Source: Chloroflexota bacterium (GTDB lineage: Bacteria; Chloroflexota; Anaerolineae; Caldilineales; Caldilineaceae). Taken from it: a DNA stretch of 64,000 bases. Under the pieces are notes generated by a model. The model saw nothing but the letters and a program-made list of their open reading frames with translations, was not told where the DNA came from and did not search any database. The position numbers were made by a program, and so were the translations under genes. Where the stretch lies: positions 33,719 through 97,718 of the forward strand of contig BOKO01000023.1 in NCBI GenBank assembly GCA_016861025.1, read 5' to 3'. Shown one piece after another: positions 1-8,400 of the stretch. Each line of letters begins with the position of its first letter. Position 1 is the stretch's first letter.

Positions 1-1
1 C

Positions 2-406
2 TATCACCTGCACGGGCTGGACGAATTCCCGGATTCGCTGGTGTTGACTGAGGAAGATCACCTCGATTTCGTCAGCAACGTGATCCACGACTTCCGCGAG
101 ATCGGCAAGATGCCCAACGCCGTGCGCAACGCCATCTCCAGCACCATCCTGATCCTGTTGGGATACAATATGCGCTCTTGGGAAATGCGCGTGATTCTAC
201 AGGAATTGATCCGCGACCAACCGCGGCGCCCACGCAGCGTCGCCATTCAGCTCGATCCGCTCGATGCGCCGGAAATTTTGGATTCAGCGCGTTTTCAGGA
301 ATATGTGCAAATGTATCTGGCGCAGGACAAATATCGCTTCGACATTTATTGGGGCGACGCGCTCAGCTTTTTGAAACAACTTTGGAACGCCTGGCAAGGC
401 GGATGA
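2..406 (+). CDS. SIR2-like domain protein, C-terminal part (cut by window edge)
   Basis: The reading frame is open from the window edge to TGA at 404-406, giving 134 residues of the C-terminal end. It begins YHLHGLDEFPDSLVLTEEDH, which matches the 'HLHG ... vLt.edy..Fl' block of SIR2-like (SIR2_2) proteins: an HG motif followed by the small domain. These proteins bind NAD+, and many bacterial members act as NADase effectors in anti-phage systems. The nucleotide-binding N-terminus and catalytic residues lie outside the window, so activity cannot be judged. The stop codon overlaps the ATG of the next gene (ATGA), so the two are translationally coupled. Assignment to the SIR2-like family is fairly sure; the effector role is inferred from the neighbour. 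Confidence 0.75.
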   Translation, partial: YHLHGLDEFPDSLVLTEEDHLDFVSNVIHDFREIGKMPNAVRNAISSTILILLGYNMRSWEMRVILQELIRDQPRRPRSVAIQLDPLDAPEILDSARFQEYVQMYLAQDKYRFDIYWGDALSFLKQLWNAWQGG

Positions 407-3400
407 CCATGCAACCGAACGAAACGTCAAACAGCACGCCAGCCGAACCGATGCCCGTAAATCCGTATGTCGGGCCGCGTCCGTTTGCCGACACTGAAAC
501 CGAGCGTCGCCTCTTTTTTGGACGCGAACGCGAGAGCGCCGATCTGCTCTCGCTGGTGATGGCTGACCGCATCGTCCTCTTCTATGCGCCGTCGGGCGCG
601 GGCAAAAGCTCGCTGATCAATGCGCGTCTGCTGCCGGCGCTGCGCGAGGAAGGCTTCGCGATCCTGGGCAAAGCACGCGTCGGCGGGCAGCTCCCCGCCG
701 ATGTGTCGATCGATGATATCGACAACGTCTATATGTTCAACCTGCTGCGCGACCTCGACCAGGAACGCACCGATCACAGGATGCTGGCGCAGCAGCGGCT
801 GAGCGATTATCTTGCATCTCTCACAGCCGACCCCGATCGTCCTGACCACGTGTTGATCATCGACCAGTTTGAGGAGTTGTTCACCACCTACGAAGATCAG
901 TGGCGCAAGCGCGAGGAATTCTTTCGCCAGCTCAACCAGGCGCTGACCGACGACGCGCATCTGTGGGTGATCCTGGCAATGCGTGAAGATTACATCGCCG
1001 AGTTGGATCCTTACGCCCGTCTGCTGCCCAACCGCATCCGCGTGCGCTATCGCATGCAATATATGGGGCATGCAGCGGCATTAGAGGCGGTGACAAAACC
1101 GGCTGCGCTGGGGGGACGACCCTTTGCGCCAGGCGTCGCCGAAAATCTGGTCAACAACCTGCGCCAGATGAGTGACAGTGAAACAGGCGCGCCAAAGCTC
1201 GGCGAAAGCGTCGAGCCGGTGCAGCTTCAGGTCGTCTGTATGCAGCTTTGGGAAAATCTGAGCAACCGCCCTGGCGACACCATCACCGAAGCTGATCTGG
1301 AAAGCCTGGCGCGCGGCGCCGGATTGAGCGAATTTGTCAACCATGCGCTCGCCACTTTCTATGAACAGACACTGGAAGCTGTGCTTGGCGTGACCGACGC
1401 GGCGATCAGCGAACGCGAGCTGCGCGACTGGTTTAGCAACAAGTTGATCACACGCGATGGCACGCGCAACCTTCTCTATCAATCCGACGCCGAGACGGGC
1501 GGCATGACGAACGCAGTTGTGCTGGAACTCGAACGGCGCTTTTTGCTACGCGGGGAAACGCGCGGGGGCGGGCGCTGGGTCGAATTGGTGCACGATCGCC
1601 TCATCGAGCCGATTTTGGAGGCGAATGAAGCATGGCGGCGCGCTTACCCGCTCATCGTGGCGGCGGATCTGTGGAATGCCAACCGCAGCCCGTCGCAACT
1701 GCTGACCGGCGACGCCCTTGCCGAAGCGCAGGCTGAGCTCGACGCGCACCCACGGCGATATGGGCCGCTCGAACGGCTCTTCGTCAAGACCAGCGCCGAA
1801 GCCGAAGCGACCCGACGCGCCGCCGCTGAAGCCGAGGAGAAGCGGCGCAAGCAGGAGGCTGCGCGCGACCGCATCATCACCATCGGCGCGTCGGTGATGG
1901 CGCTGATCATGTTGCTGCTGCTGCTGACCTCGCTGTGGCTGGCGCAACAGGCGTTCAGTCAATCTCAGCAGCAGCGCATCGCCGCCGAGCGCGCTCGCGC
2001 CGCCGAGCAGCGCGCCAACGAACAGGCGCAGATCGCCAGAGAGCGCGCCGACGAGGCAAACCGCGAACGCGTGCGCGCTGAAGCCGCCCAGGCGCTCACC
2101 GAACAGCTCAACCGTCAGATTCGCACCGATCAGCTTGCAAGCCAGGCTGTGCTGGCTCTGGCGAGCAGCCCGCAGCAAGCGCTATTGCTTGCCGTCGAGG
2201 CCATCTCCATGAACGAGGAGAGCGGTGCGCCGCTTTCGCATACAGTCGAGCAGAGCATTCACGACATCCTGCACGCTACTGGCGGCTCTCCATTTGCAAC
2301 TGACGCTGGCAATCCGCTGGCGCTTGTGCTCAGCCCGGACGTGCGCTGGTTTGCGCTCTCCGCTGACGATGGCGTTGTCAGGGTCTGGCGCATCGACGAT
2401 CTAGCCAGCGCTCCCGTTGAGCTGGCGGCGCCGGGCAGTCCGATGGCGGTGGCGCTTGCTGCGTCGCCGGATGGAAGCCGTCTTGCCGCTGCACAGGAAG
2501 ACGGCGTTGTACGCGTATGGCAGATCGGCGCGCTTGACCTCGCCCCGATGGAATATGTCGCCGACCAAGCGCCGCTGACAAGCGTTGCGTTCAGCCCGGA
2601 TGGCTCGCTGTTGGTCGCTGGCGACGATGCAGGCGTCATCCATCTGTGGCCTGTCGATGCCGTTGACAGCTCATCTTTGCGGCTGACGGGGCACACCGCC
2701 AGCGTTCGGACAATTGCTTTCCGACCCGATGGCGCAGCATTGGCTTCGGGTGGAGACGATGGACTCGTGTTGCTTTGGTTGCTCGGTCAACCGACCTCCC
2801 TGTTGACCGCGGCGACGCACCGGGCGGGTGTGGCGACGATCGCCTTCAGCCCGGATGGTGTTCGCCTGGCTTCGGGCGATGATCTTGGCGACGTATGGCT
2901 TTTCAGCCAACTTCCAGATGAGCCGGACGGCGTCTCTGAGCAATTGCCGGGGCACACCACCAGCGTCACGGCCATAGATTTTTCCAGCAATGGGGTTTGG
3001 CTGGCAAGCGGTGATGCGAACGGCGTCATGCGCGTGGCAAATCTGGTCGATGCCTCCCACAGTTATGTGACGCCTGCATACGATTCGCGATTGAACGGGC
3101 TTGCCTTCGTGCGCAGCGCAGATGGCGACCGACTGGTGACGATCGGCAACGATTTTGCCAGCAGCACCAGCGTCCGTCTCTGGGATTACGCCAACTTCGG
3201 GCTGGCGCCCTCGACCCTGCGCGGCCACGACGACGAGATGACTTTGCTGGCGACCGCGCCAGGCGTCAACGGTTTTCTCACCGCCGGCTATGATAGCAGC
3301 CTGCGCATCTGGCCGGTCGACAGCCCTTTTGCTGCACCGGAAATTCTCGCCACACAGGTGACGCACTTTGACAGAATGGCAAGCGCGCCTGCATCGGCGC

Positions 3401-4356
3401 AACTCTACACGATCGGAGCGGCCTTTTCGTTCGTGCAGGCGTGGGACGCCCTCACGGGCGCAAGCGGCGGGCGCCTGCGCACAGAGCGGGAAGATGGCTT
3501 GACCGCGCTGGCGGTGAACGACGACGGCTCGCTCGTTGCTGCTGGCGACGCAGCCGGCTTTGTCCACGTCTGGGCGCCGCCATCATCGACGCCGTTCGTC
3601 TCTTTCGCTGCGCACACCGGCGCGGTCAAATCAGTTGCGTTCCAGCCCGGCAATCGCCTGCTGGCGACGGGTGGCGTCGATGGCGCTGTACATCTGTGGA
3701 ATTTCGACGATCCGGCGACGCCGCAGACGCTTGCACAGGAAGACGCCCAGATTGCGGCGCTGCAGTTCAGCCCTGGCGGCGACCTTCTTGCCTATATCGA
3801 CGCCGACGGCGTAACGTTGATGACGCTCGATAACGGCGCGAAGGCTGCATCCACACAGTTGCAGACGCAGAGCAGCGGACTGACTACCGTCGCCTTCAGC
3901 CCCGACGGTTCGCTGCTGGCGACTGGCGGATTGGATGGGTATGTCTGGCTGTGGGATTTGTCTCGACCGACCCGCCCGCCACAGGTTTGGGAAGCGCATC
4001 CAAACGAGGTGAACATGGTGACCTTCGGCGCCAACCGCAACCAGTTGCTGACAGCCAGCGCCGACCACACCGTGCGCCTATGGAATCTGGCCGATGCGCT
4101 GAAGACGCCTGTGATTCTGCGCGGGCATCAAGCCAGCGTCAACAGCGCCGCCTATTTTGATAGAAGGGTCTTCACGATTAGTCCCGACGGGACGCTTCGT
4201 CGCTGGCTGCTGACGCCAGATGACCTGGCGGCGCGTGCCTGCGCGGTCGCCGGCCGCAATCTCTATCAGGATGAGTGGGAGCGCTATTTCCCGGAGACGC
4301 CATGTAAGGTCACCTGTCCCTCACTCCCCGACCGCTGCGGCCAGCAATCGCCGTAA
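403..4356 (+). CDS. nSTAND1 NTPase - transmembrane - WD40 protein
   Basis: 1317 residues. The ATG at 403 is chosen because it overlaps the upstream TGA and sits just before the conserved N-terminus NPYVGPRPFADTETERRLFFG, typical of novel STAND NTPases (nSTAND1). Walker A is APSGAGKSS (residues 62-70), Walker B is LIIDQFEEL (151-159), and the REDY sensor motif follows near 194. A single membrane helix lies at about 490-512, then a charged Ala/Glu/Arg-rich coiled coil. From about 640 to 1290 there are a dozen or so WD40-like blades ('AFSPDG..LA.GG.DG.V.LW'). The Cys-rich tail (CAVAGRNLYQDEWERYF...CP) is common to this architecture. STAND proteins are signal-gated switches; the WD40 domain is the likely sensor and the upstream SIR2-like protein the likely effector. 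No frameshift is visible. Defence function is inference. Confidence 0.88.
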   Translation: MTMQPNETSNSTPAEPMPVNPYVGPRPFADTETERRLFFGRERESADLLSLVMADRIVLFYAPSGAGKSSLINARLLPALREEGFAILGKARVGGQLPADVSIDDIDNVYMFNLLRDLDQERTDHRMLAQQRLSDYLASLTADPDRPDHVLIIDQFEELFTTYEDQWRKREEFFRQLNQALTDDAHLWVILAMREDYIAELDPYARLLPNRIRVRYRMQYMGHAAALEAVTKPAALGGRPFAPGVAENLVNNLRQMSDSETGAPKLGESVEPVQLQVVCMQLWENLSNRPGDTITEADLESLARGAGLSEFVNHALATFYEQTLEAVLGVTDAAISERELRDWFSNKLITRDGTRNLLYQSDAETGGMTNAVVLELERRFLLRGETRGGGRWVELVHDRLIEPILEANEAWRRAYPLIVAADLWNANRSPSQLLTGDALAEAQAELDAHPRRYGPLERLFVKTSAEAEATRRAAAEAEEKRRKQEAARDRIITIGASVMALIMLLLLLTSLWLAQQAFSQSQQQRIAAERARAAEQRANEQAQIARERADEANRERVRAEAAQALTEQLNRQIRTDQLASQAVLALASSPQQALLLAVEAISMNEESGAPLSHTVEQSIHDILHATGGSPFATDAGNPLALVLSPDVRWFALSADDGVVRVWRIDDLASAPVELAAPGSPMAVALAASPDGSRLAAAQEDGVVRVWQIGALDLAPMEYVADQAPLTSVAFSPDGSLLVAGDDAGVIHLWPVDAVDSSSLRLTGHTASVRTIAFRPDGAALASGGDDGLVLLWLLGQPTSLLTAATHRAGVATIAFSPDGVRLASGDDLGDVWLFSQLPDEPDGVSEQLPGHTTSVTAIDFSSNGVWLASGDANGVMRVANLVDASHSYVTPAYDSRLNGLAFVRSADGDRLVTIGNDFASSTSVRLWDYANFGLAPSTLRGHDDEMTLLATAPGVNGFLTAGYDSSLRIWPVDSPFAAPEILATQVTHFDRMASAPASAQLYTIGAAFSFVQAWDALTGASGGRLRTEREDGLTALAVNDDGSLVAAGDAAGFVHVWAPPSSTPFVSFAAHTGAVKSVAFQPGNRLLATGGVDGAVHLWNFDDPATPQTLAQEDAQIAALQFSPGGDLLAYIDADGVTLMTLDNGAKAASTQLQTQSSGLTTVAFSPDGSLLATGGLDGYVWLWDLSRPTRPPQVWEAHPNEVNMVTFGANRNQLLTASADHTVRLWNLADALKTPVILRGHQASVNSAAYFDRRVFTISPDGTLRRWLLTPDDLAARACAVAGRNLYQDEWERYFPETPCKVTCPSLPDRCGQQSP

Positions 4357-4384
4357 GCTTCAACGCCTGCGCCCCAAACACCGA

Positions 4385-4996
4385 TCAGGGTTCGATCATC
4401 AACACACCCAAAAGGCAACGATGCGGCATAGAGGAGGCGCAAGCCTGATTGAAGATCGGGAAAATGCCGGTCTCCTTGCACTGCCAGCTATACAGACCGA
4501 TCTCATCCGGCGTCAACATGCGCGGCTCCGTTGTCTGCTGAATCCCGAAGTCGTCATCGAGCAGTGCAACCTGGAGCGGTAGGTGGGTGCGATTAGTGAC
4601 GTGCACCTGAATCCGCTCGCCGCGCACTGCGCGCAACACAAACGGACGCAGCAGCGAATTGGATTGGCGAGCATCTCTAGGCAACATGCGCCGCACCTGA
4701 TCGAGCGACAAACCGTGACGCTGCGCCAGCCGCACCGCGTCTCCTTCCAGTTCGTCGGTCGTGCGTATAGGATGCTCATGGTCGCTCATGCGTTGGGCAA
4801 GATATTCAACCAGCGGAGCGTAGCGATGAAGCGCAAGCACTGCCCGTTCCGACTCGCCGTGACCTGCCGGCAACGACACAGCAACCAACCGATAGACCCG
4901 CTCCTCCGTGTTCACTGCAATCGATTTGCCTGCCATGAACGCTGGCATTCGATGCGCTGGTGAATCAAACACACTCTGGCGATGAGTTGCTAACAT
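4385..4996 (-). CDS. cupredoxin-like protein related to multicopper oxidase domain 1, copper ligands apparently lost
   Basis: 203 residues. ATG at 4996 is chosen because AAAGGAGG lies 7 bases upstream; a longer frame has no ribosome site. The C-terminal half (LRPFVLRAVRGERIQVHVTN, then GLYSWQCKETGIFPIF and LLGVLMIEP) follows the first cupredoxin domain of multicopper oxidases, where 'G..v.V.v.N' and 'Y.W...e.G.f..H' strands lead to the 'GalvVEP' strand. The usual His-x-His copper site after the aromatic strand is replaced by FNQACASSM, so an active copper centre is unlikely. There is no signal peptide or membrane helix. It is convergent with the WD40 gene. A structural or regulatory cupredoxin fold, or a fragment of a larger oxidase, are both possible. 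Confidence 0.6.
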   Translation of the reverse strand: MLATHRQSVFDSPAHRMPAFMAGKSIAVNTEERVYRLVAVSLPAGHGESERAVLALHRYAPLVEYLAQRMSDHEHPIRTTDELEGDAVRLAQRHGLSLDQVRRMLPRDARQSNSLLRPFVLRAVRGERIQVHVTNRTHLPLQVALLDDDFGIQQTTEPRMLTPDEIGLYSWQCKETGIFPIFNQACASSMPHRCLLGVLMIEP

Positions 4997-5103
4997 GATG
5001 GCGCCTCCTTTGTTATCTACAAGCAACGCCTCGGCATTCAGGCGTCAGTTGCTATTGCTCTCTTGTTGACATCATCGCATTGAGGGCGTTGATCAAACGT
5101 TGA

Positions 5104-5143
5104 TCGGTGTGTTGCGTGCTTCGTGTGTTACGTCTTACGTTGT
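5104..5143. repeat. Degenerate CACGCAACACG-type tandem repeat (family b)
   Basis: A short run of imperfect 7-9 base units read here as TGTTGCGTG, TTCGTGTGT, TACGT. The same family recurs at 8342-8400, 28108-28163 and 35440-35537, always between genes. It abuts element copy A. Confidence 0.5.
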
Positions 5144-5254
5144 GTGCACTTCAACCTGGGGGGCGCGTGCATTGCACTGGTGAAAGGCTGCTGTGTAAAC
5201 GAAAACGCGTTGACCGGTGCGACGTACGCTGCTTGCCCCGAACGTGAAGTACAC
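5144..5254 (+). repeat. Short mobile-like element, copy A (111 bp)
   Basis: Begins GTGCACTTCA and ends TGAAGTACAC, i.e. near-perfect 10-bp terminal inverted repeats. Its reverse complement resembles 5675-5782 along the whole length, with about 90 % identity over the last 50 bases. It carries no coding capacity, so it resembles a MITE or REP-like element. The vapB promoter starts 20 bases past its right end. Confidence 0.65.
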
Positions 5255-5273
5255 ACGGGCGTCGTCTTCGTCA

Positions 5274-5302
5274 TTGACACAAACGGTGGACGCCGCTATT
5301 CT
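5274..5302 (+). promoter_or_regulatory. Sigma-70-like promoter of vapB
   Basis: TTGACA (5274-5279), 17-base spacer, TATTCT (5297-5302). The predicted start lies near 5309, about 45 bases before the vapB ATG. Confidence 0.6.
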
Positions 5303-5354
5303 ACCAGGCAAGAGGAAGCATCCACCTTGGTGGAACACGATCGGAAATCATGCC

Positions 5355-5609
5355 ATGAGCCTGAACATCAAGAACCGCGAAGCCTATGAGCTGGCCCGCG
5401 AGCTGGCGCGGTTGACCGGCGCCAGCATGACGGAGGTTGTCCTGAGCGCGCTGCGTAAACAGCGCGCCGAAGTGCGCAAGCAGCAGCAACAACAGCAAAA
5501 ACAACAATTGATGGCAATCGCGCAGCGCTGTGCGGCGCACATCCAGCAGCCAGCCAGGGCGGTGGAGCACGGCGAGCTGTTGTATGATGAGGCGGGGCTG
5601 CTGCAATGA
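5355..5609 (+). CDS. vapB: VapB-family antitoxin
   Basis: 84 residues. MSLNIKNREAYELARELARL followed by TGASMTEVVLSALR matches the Rv0623/PSK-type VapB family, a short swapped-hairpin DNA-binding N-terminus that binds the vap operator and the PIN toxin. A Lys/Gln-rich segment (KQQQQQQKQQ) follows, and the C-terminus HGELLYDEAGLLQ is the usual toxin-binding tail. ATG at 5355 is the first in-frame start after the promoter; the preceding ATG at 5349 meets a stop two codons on. The stop overlaps the ATG of the vapC remnant (ATGA), as in intact vapBC operons. With the toxin gene destroyed, this is an orphan antitoxin. Confidence 0.85.
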   Translation: MSLNIKNREAYELARELARLTGASMTEVVLSALRKQRAEVRKQQQQQQKQQLMAIAQRCAAHIQQPARAVEHGELLYDEAGLLQ

Positions 5610-5668
5610 TCGTCGACGCCTCTGCGTTGCTTGCCATCCTTATCTCAGCGAACAACGAAACACACTAA
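5606..5668 (+). pseudogene. vapC: vapC PIN-domain toxin, truncated remnant
   Basis: ATG at 5606 overlaps the vapB stop. The frame encodes MIVDASALLAILISANNETH and then TAA. The first 13 residues are the classic PIN-domain N-terminus with the first catalytic Asp (MIVDASALLAIL), after which similarity stops. Intact VapC proteins have about 130 residues and three or four acidic active-site residues, so this cannot be functional. Element copy B starts six bases after the stop, suggesting that its insertion or an associated deletion removed the toxin. No later PIN fragment is recognisable before the aminotransferase gene. Confidence 0.8.
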
Positions 5669-5674
5669 CTTTGG

Positions 5675-5782
5675 GTGTACTTCACGTTCGTGGGAAGAAG
5701 CGTGCGTCGCACCGGTCAACGCGACCTCGGCGGCGCAGCACCTGGTGACCAGTGCAACGCGATCCCCCAAGCTGAAGTACAC
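5675..5782 (-). repeat. Short mobile-like element, copy B (108 bp, inverted)
   Basis: Begins GTGTACTTCA and ends TGAAGTACAC, perfect 10-bp terminal inverted repeats. In reverse complement it aligns with 5144-5254 end to end, sharing the block CGCGTTGACCGGTGCGACG. It stands immediately after the truncated vapC and 11 bases before the end of the aminotransferase gene. Confidence 0.7.
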
Positions 5783-5793
5783 CCACCAGCCTC

Positions 5794-7047
5794 TCAGCGA
5801 CTGCGCAGCGCCGCCGCTTCCGCCAGCGCTGCCCGCTGTTCATACACTTTGCGGATCGCAGCCACTGCCTGGTCGACGCCTTCTTTACCGGCGCGGAAGA
5901 CGGCTTCGGGGAGCCAGACCGCCTCGCGTTCGTAGGCTTCGGTTGCCACCGGCAAGTTCATGGCGGCGAAGTCGAAGCGTTCCGGGTGCGCCATCGGCAC
6001 GGGCAGGCGCGTGAGTTGCGGCTGGAAGAGATCGTAGCGGTGCATGGGCGGGTAGCCGGTGCTGGCGTCCAGCCCTTCGGCTTCCAGCGCCGCGCAGACG
6101 GCATGATGGTCGACGCCCCACACAGCCGGGTCGATGGCAAAGATGTAAAGATAGACCGAGCGCCGCGTGATGCGCGGGTCGGGGCGAAAGACGCGCACGC
6201 CCGGAATCTCGCTCAGCGCCTCGTCCATGTAGCCGACCATTGCCTCGCGCTGGCGCGTCTGTGCGGGCAGGCGTTCAAGCTGTGCGCTGGCGAGCGCGGC
6301 GTGCAATTCGCTGCTGCGGAAGTTGGCGCCCATGATCGTGACCGCGTCGTGTCCTGCGGCGGGACGACCGCAGTTGACCACGCTTGTCGCCGCGTCAGCC
6401 AATTCCTTCGTCTTGCAGATCAGGATGCCGCCCTCGCCCGACGTGAGGATTTTGGAGGATTGCAGGCTGAACGAGCCAAAGTGCCCGATCGTGCCGGCGC
6501 CGCGCCCGCGCCACTGCATCCCGTGCACATGCGCACAATCTTCCACGACGATCAGATTGTGGCGTTCGGCAATCGCCATGATCGCGTCCATGTCCGCCAT
6601 CAGCGAACCGACGTGCACCGGAATGATGGCGCGCGTGCGCGGGGTGATCGCCGCCTCGATCGCCTGCGGGTCGATGCAGTAGGTGTTGGGGTCGATGTCT
6701 ACGATCACTGGGATGGCGCCGGCCGCCATCGGCGCGGCGGCGGTCGCCTGAAAGGTGTAGGCGGGCACGATCACCTCGTCGCCCCAGCCGATGCCCGCCG
6801 CGCGCAGCGCGATCTCCATCGTCACCGTGCCGTTGGCGGCCATGATCGCGTACTCGCCGCCCTGAAATTCGAGGAACTTCTGCAAAAAAGCGGTGGTGCG
6901 CGGCCCCGGATAAGGATAGCCGCCCCAATGTCCTGACCGGACAACCTCCGCCACCGCCTCGACCTCGCGCTCGTCGTGCACGGGCCATTCGGGATATGCG
7001 ATCTTGACCGCCGGTTCGCCGCCCAAGATCGCCAGTCTGTCATTCAT
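5794..7047 (-). CDS. DegT/DnrJ/EryC1/StrS-family PLP aminotransferase
   Basis: 417 residues. ATG at 7047 is preferred because GGAG lies 8 bases upstream (AGGAGAAGCGAAG). Fold-type I aminotransferase of the sugar-nucleotide/aminocyclitol type: ANGTVTMEIALRAAGI (substrate and cofactor loop), VIVPAYTFQATA, VVEDCAHVHG with Asp170 that pairs with the PLP nitrogen, and SLQSSKILTSGEGG with Lys199 as Schiff-base lysine. Family members transaminate keto-sugars or keto-cyclitols, usually with glutamate or glutamine. It starts inside the end of the ceramidase-like gene (8-base overlap), so it is the last gene of the 12.9-5.8 kb ABC operon. The substrate is not deducible; catabolism of an amino- or keto-cyclitol would fit. 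Confidence 0.85.
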   Translation of the reverse strand: MNDRLAILGGEPAVKIAYPEWPVHDEREVEAVAEVVRSGHWGGYPYPGPRTTAFLQKFLEFQGGEYAIMAANGTVTMEIALRAAGIGWGDEVIVPAYTFQATAAAPMAAGAIPVIVDIDPNTYCIDPQAIEAAITPRTRAIIPVHVGSLMADMDAIMAIAERHNLIVVEDCAHVHGMQWRGRGAGTIGHFGSFSLQSSKILTSGEGGILICKTKELADAATSVVNCGRPAAGHDAVTIMGANFRSSELHAALASAQLERLPAQTRQREAMVGYMDEALSEIPGVRVFRPDPRITRRSVYLYIFAIDPAVWGVDHHAVCAALEAEGLDASTGYPPMHRYDLFQPQLTRLPVPMAHPERFDFAAMNLPVATEAYEREAVWLPEAVFRAGKEGVDQAVAAIRKVYEQRAALAEAAALRSR

Positions 7048-8260
7048 CTTCGCTTCTCCTGATTGCATGTTGATTGTGTAGCAACACATCCAGCGCCGCC
7101 GTCAACGCTGGCCCCACTTCGGCGCCGACCGACATACTTTCTTCATAATGATCGCCCGGCTCGAACGGATTGTCGGGATAGACGAACTCCTCGGCAGGGA
7201 GGATGTAGCCGAGTTCGTCGTTGGCGAGACCGACAAGCACGGCATGACGTGCGCCTGCCGCGCGCAGCGTCGCCTTGTATGCCAGCCCCAGTTTGGGCAA
7301 CACTTCGCCCGGCATAAAGAAGATCGTGGCGTCGCCGATGGAAAGCAGGCTCGCTTCGGTCGTCAGCCCACCGTCGACGTTCAACGCTCCGGTGAGCAAC
7401 CCCGCCTGCATTGCCATCTGAAAGAGCGGATTGGCAAGCGGCGTCGTAAAGAGATGGCGGCGATAGTCGATCCTATCAACGGTTTGAGGAGACGCCTCCG
7501 CCAGCGCCGTCAACGCCGCTTCGCCGAGGATCACGCCCATGCGCTCGGCGTCCGCAAAGCTGTTGCCCGGCATCGCTGGCGTCATCATCCCGCCCAGCGC
7601 GCCGACCATGCCGATGCACGGCGCGCCTGTCGCTTGCTCGACCGCGCGACGCATACTGTGCAGATAATCCGACGTGATGTGCGGGTTGTCATCCCACAAG
7701 ACTTCGGGGTGACAGGGGTAGACAAGCAAAGTCGCCAGTGGGCGATGCGTCGCAGCGTCGACAAATTGCAGACAGGACAACTCCTCGTCGGTGATCGCCG
7801 GGTTGCGGGCGTTGCGCGCGACGTCGGTGACCATCGTCGCGGCGGCGCGCAGGGCGGCGGGCTGAAGTCGCTGATACGCCGCCAGCGCCGTCGTCGCCAG
7901 CGTCTGTTTGAGGTGGGCGAAATAGCCCGCATCGACGCCGCGCGTCATCTCGTCGGGGCCCCACAGCCCCAGCGTATCCGGGCCGTGATGGGTGTGGGTC
8001 GCCGCCACAACAAGCTGCACACCCGGCGCCTGCTCCTGCACCGCGCGTTCGATCGCCTGGATTTCGTGGCGCGCTAACCCGATCAGATCGGCGGCGACCA
8101 TGATGACGGCAGTATCATGCGCACGCAGCGCCAACGCCCGCGCATAGAGATCGTCATGCACCGACGCGGCGCGACGATTGCGCCCAAAGCCCGCCAGATA
8201 GACCGGACGTTCGAGCGACGGCGTGATGACCGACTGTGCATACCCAACCGATAATGTCAT
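7040..8260 (-). CDS. Neutral/alkaline ceramidase-like hydrolase
   Basis: 406 residues. The N-terminus MTLSVGYAQSVITPSLERPVY and the motif VVAATHTHHGPDTLG (near 110) match the N-terminal domain of neutral/alkaline non-lysosomal ceramidases, where the His residues bind the catalytic zinc. A second block (VYPCHPEVLWDDNPHITSDY) carries further candidate metal ligands. There is no signal peptide, so it acts in the cytoplasm. It is shorter than classical ceramidases (about 650-700 residues) and lacks their C-terminal domain; such short forms often sit in carbohydrate gene clusters and probably cleave an amide or ester other than ceramide. It lies between the dehydrogenase (139-base gap filled with repeats) and the aminotransferase (8-base overlap). 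Confidence 0.75.
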   Translation of the reverse strand: MTLSVGYAQSVITPSLERPVYLAGFGRNRRAASVHDDLYARALALRAHDTAVIMVAADLIGLARHEIQAIERAVQEQAPGVQLVVAATHTHHGPDTLGLWGPDEMTRGVDAGYFAHLKQTLATTALAAYQRLQPAALRAAATMVTDVARNARNPAITDEELSCLQFVDAATHRPLATLLVYPCHPEVLWDDNPHITSDYLHSMRRAVEQATGAPCIGMVGALGGMMTPAMPGNSFADAERMGVILGEAALTALAEASPQTVDRIDYRRHLFTTPLANPLFQMAMQAGLLTGALNVDGGLTTEASLLSIGDATIFFMPGEVLPKLGLAYKATLRAAGARHAVLVGLANDELGYILPAEEFVYPDNPFEPGDHYEESMSVGAEVGPALTAALDVLLHNQHAIRRSEDE

Positions 8261-8287
8261 GGTGACCTCACTCGCTCCTAGTGCAAC

Positions 8288-8335
8288 TAATAGAACGCGG
8301 ATTCAGCGGATTGAGCGGATCGGTGCGGATTGCAG
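8288..8335. repeat. Degenerate GCGGATT-type tandem repeat (family c)
   Basis: Units GCGGATTCA, GCGGATTGA, GCGGATCGGT, GCGGATTGC occur in tandem between two genes of the operon. A second array of the same family is at 30505-30590. Confidence 0.55.
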
Positions 8336-8341
8336 AGAGTC

Positions 8342-8400
8342 CAAATTCGCCACAACCGCACGCAACACGCAGCACGAAATACGCAACACGCAGCACGCCT
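8342..8400. repeat. Degenerate CACGCAACACG-type tandem repeat (family b)
   Basis: Units CACGCAACACG, CAGCACGAAATACG, CAACACGCAGCACG run directly up to the stop codon of the AraM-like gene. Unit length varies by 7-9 bases, so this is not a CRISPR array. Confidence 0.6.

Larger units (their letters stand above)
4997..5354. other. Intergenic region with repeat, mobile-like element and vapB promoter
   Basis: This 358-base gap holds the divergent start signals of the cupredoxin gene (minus) and the vapB gene (plus), two CGTTGATC direct copies near 5084-5098, a short run of the CACGCAACACG-type repeat (5104-5143), element copy A (5144-5254) and the vapB promoter (5274-5302). I see no additional gene. 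Confidence 0.7.

Noticed and set aside
178..402. N-terminal extension of the nSTAND1-WD40 protein
   Set aside because: The open frame extends upstream, but this stretch encodes the SIR2-like C-terminus in another frame and the added peptide has no family similarity; ATG at 403 with a 4-base overlap is preferred.
8342..8400. Possible CRISPR array
   Set aside because: Units of 7-12 bases vary in length and sequence and there are no unique spacers or cas genes.
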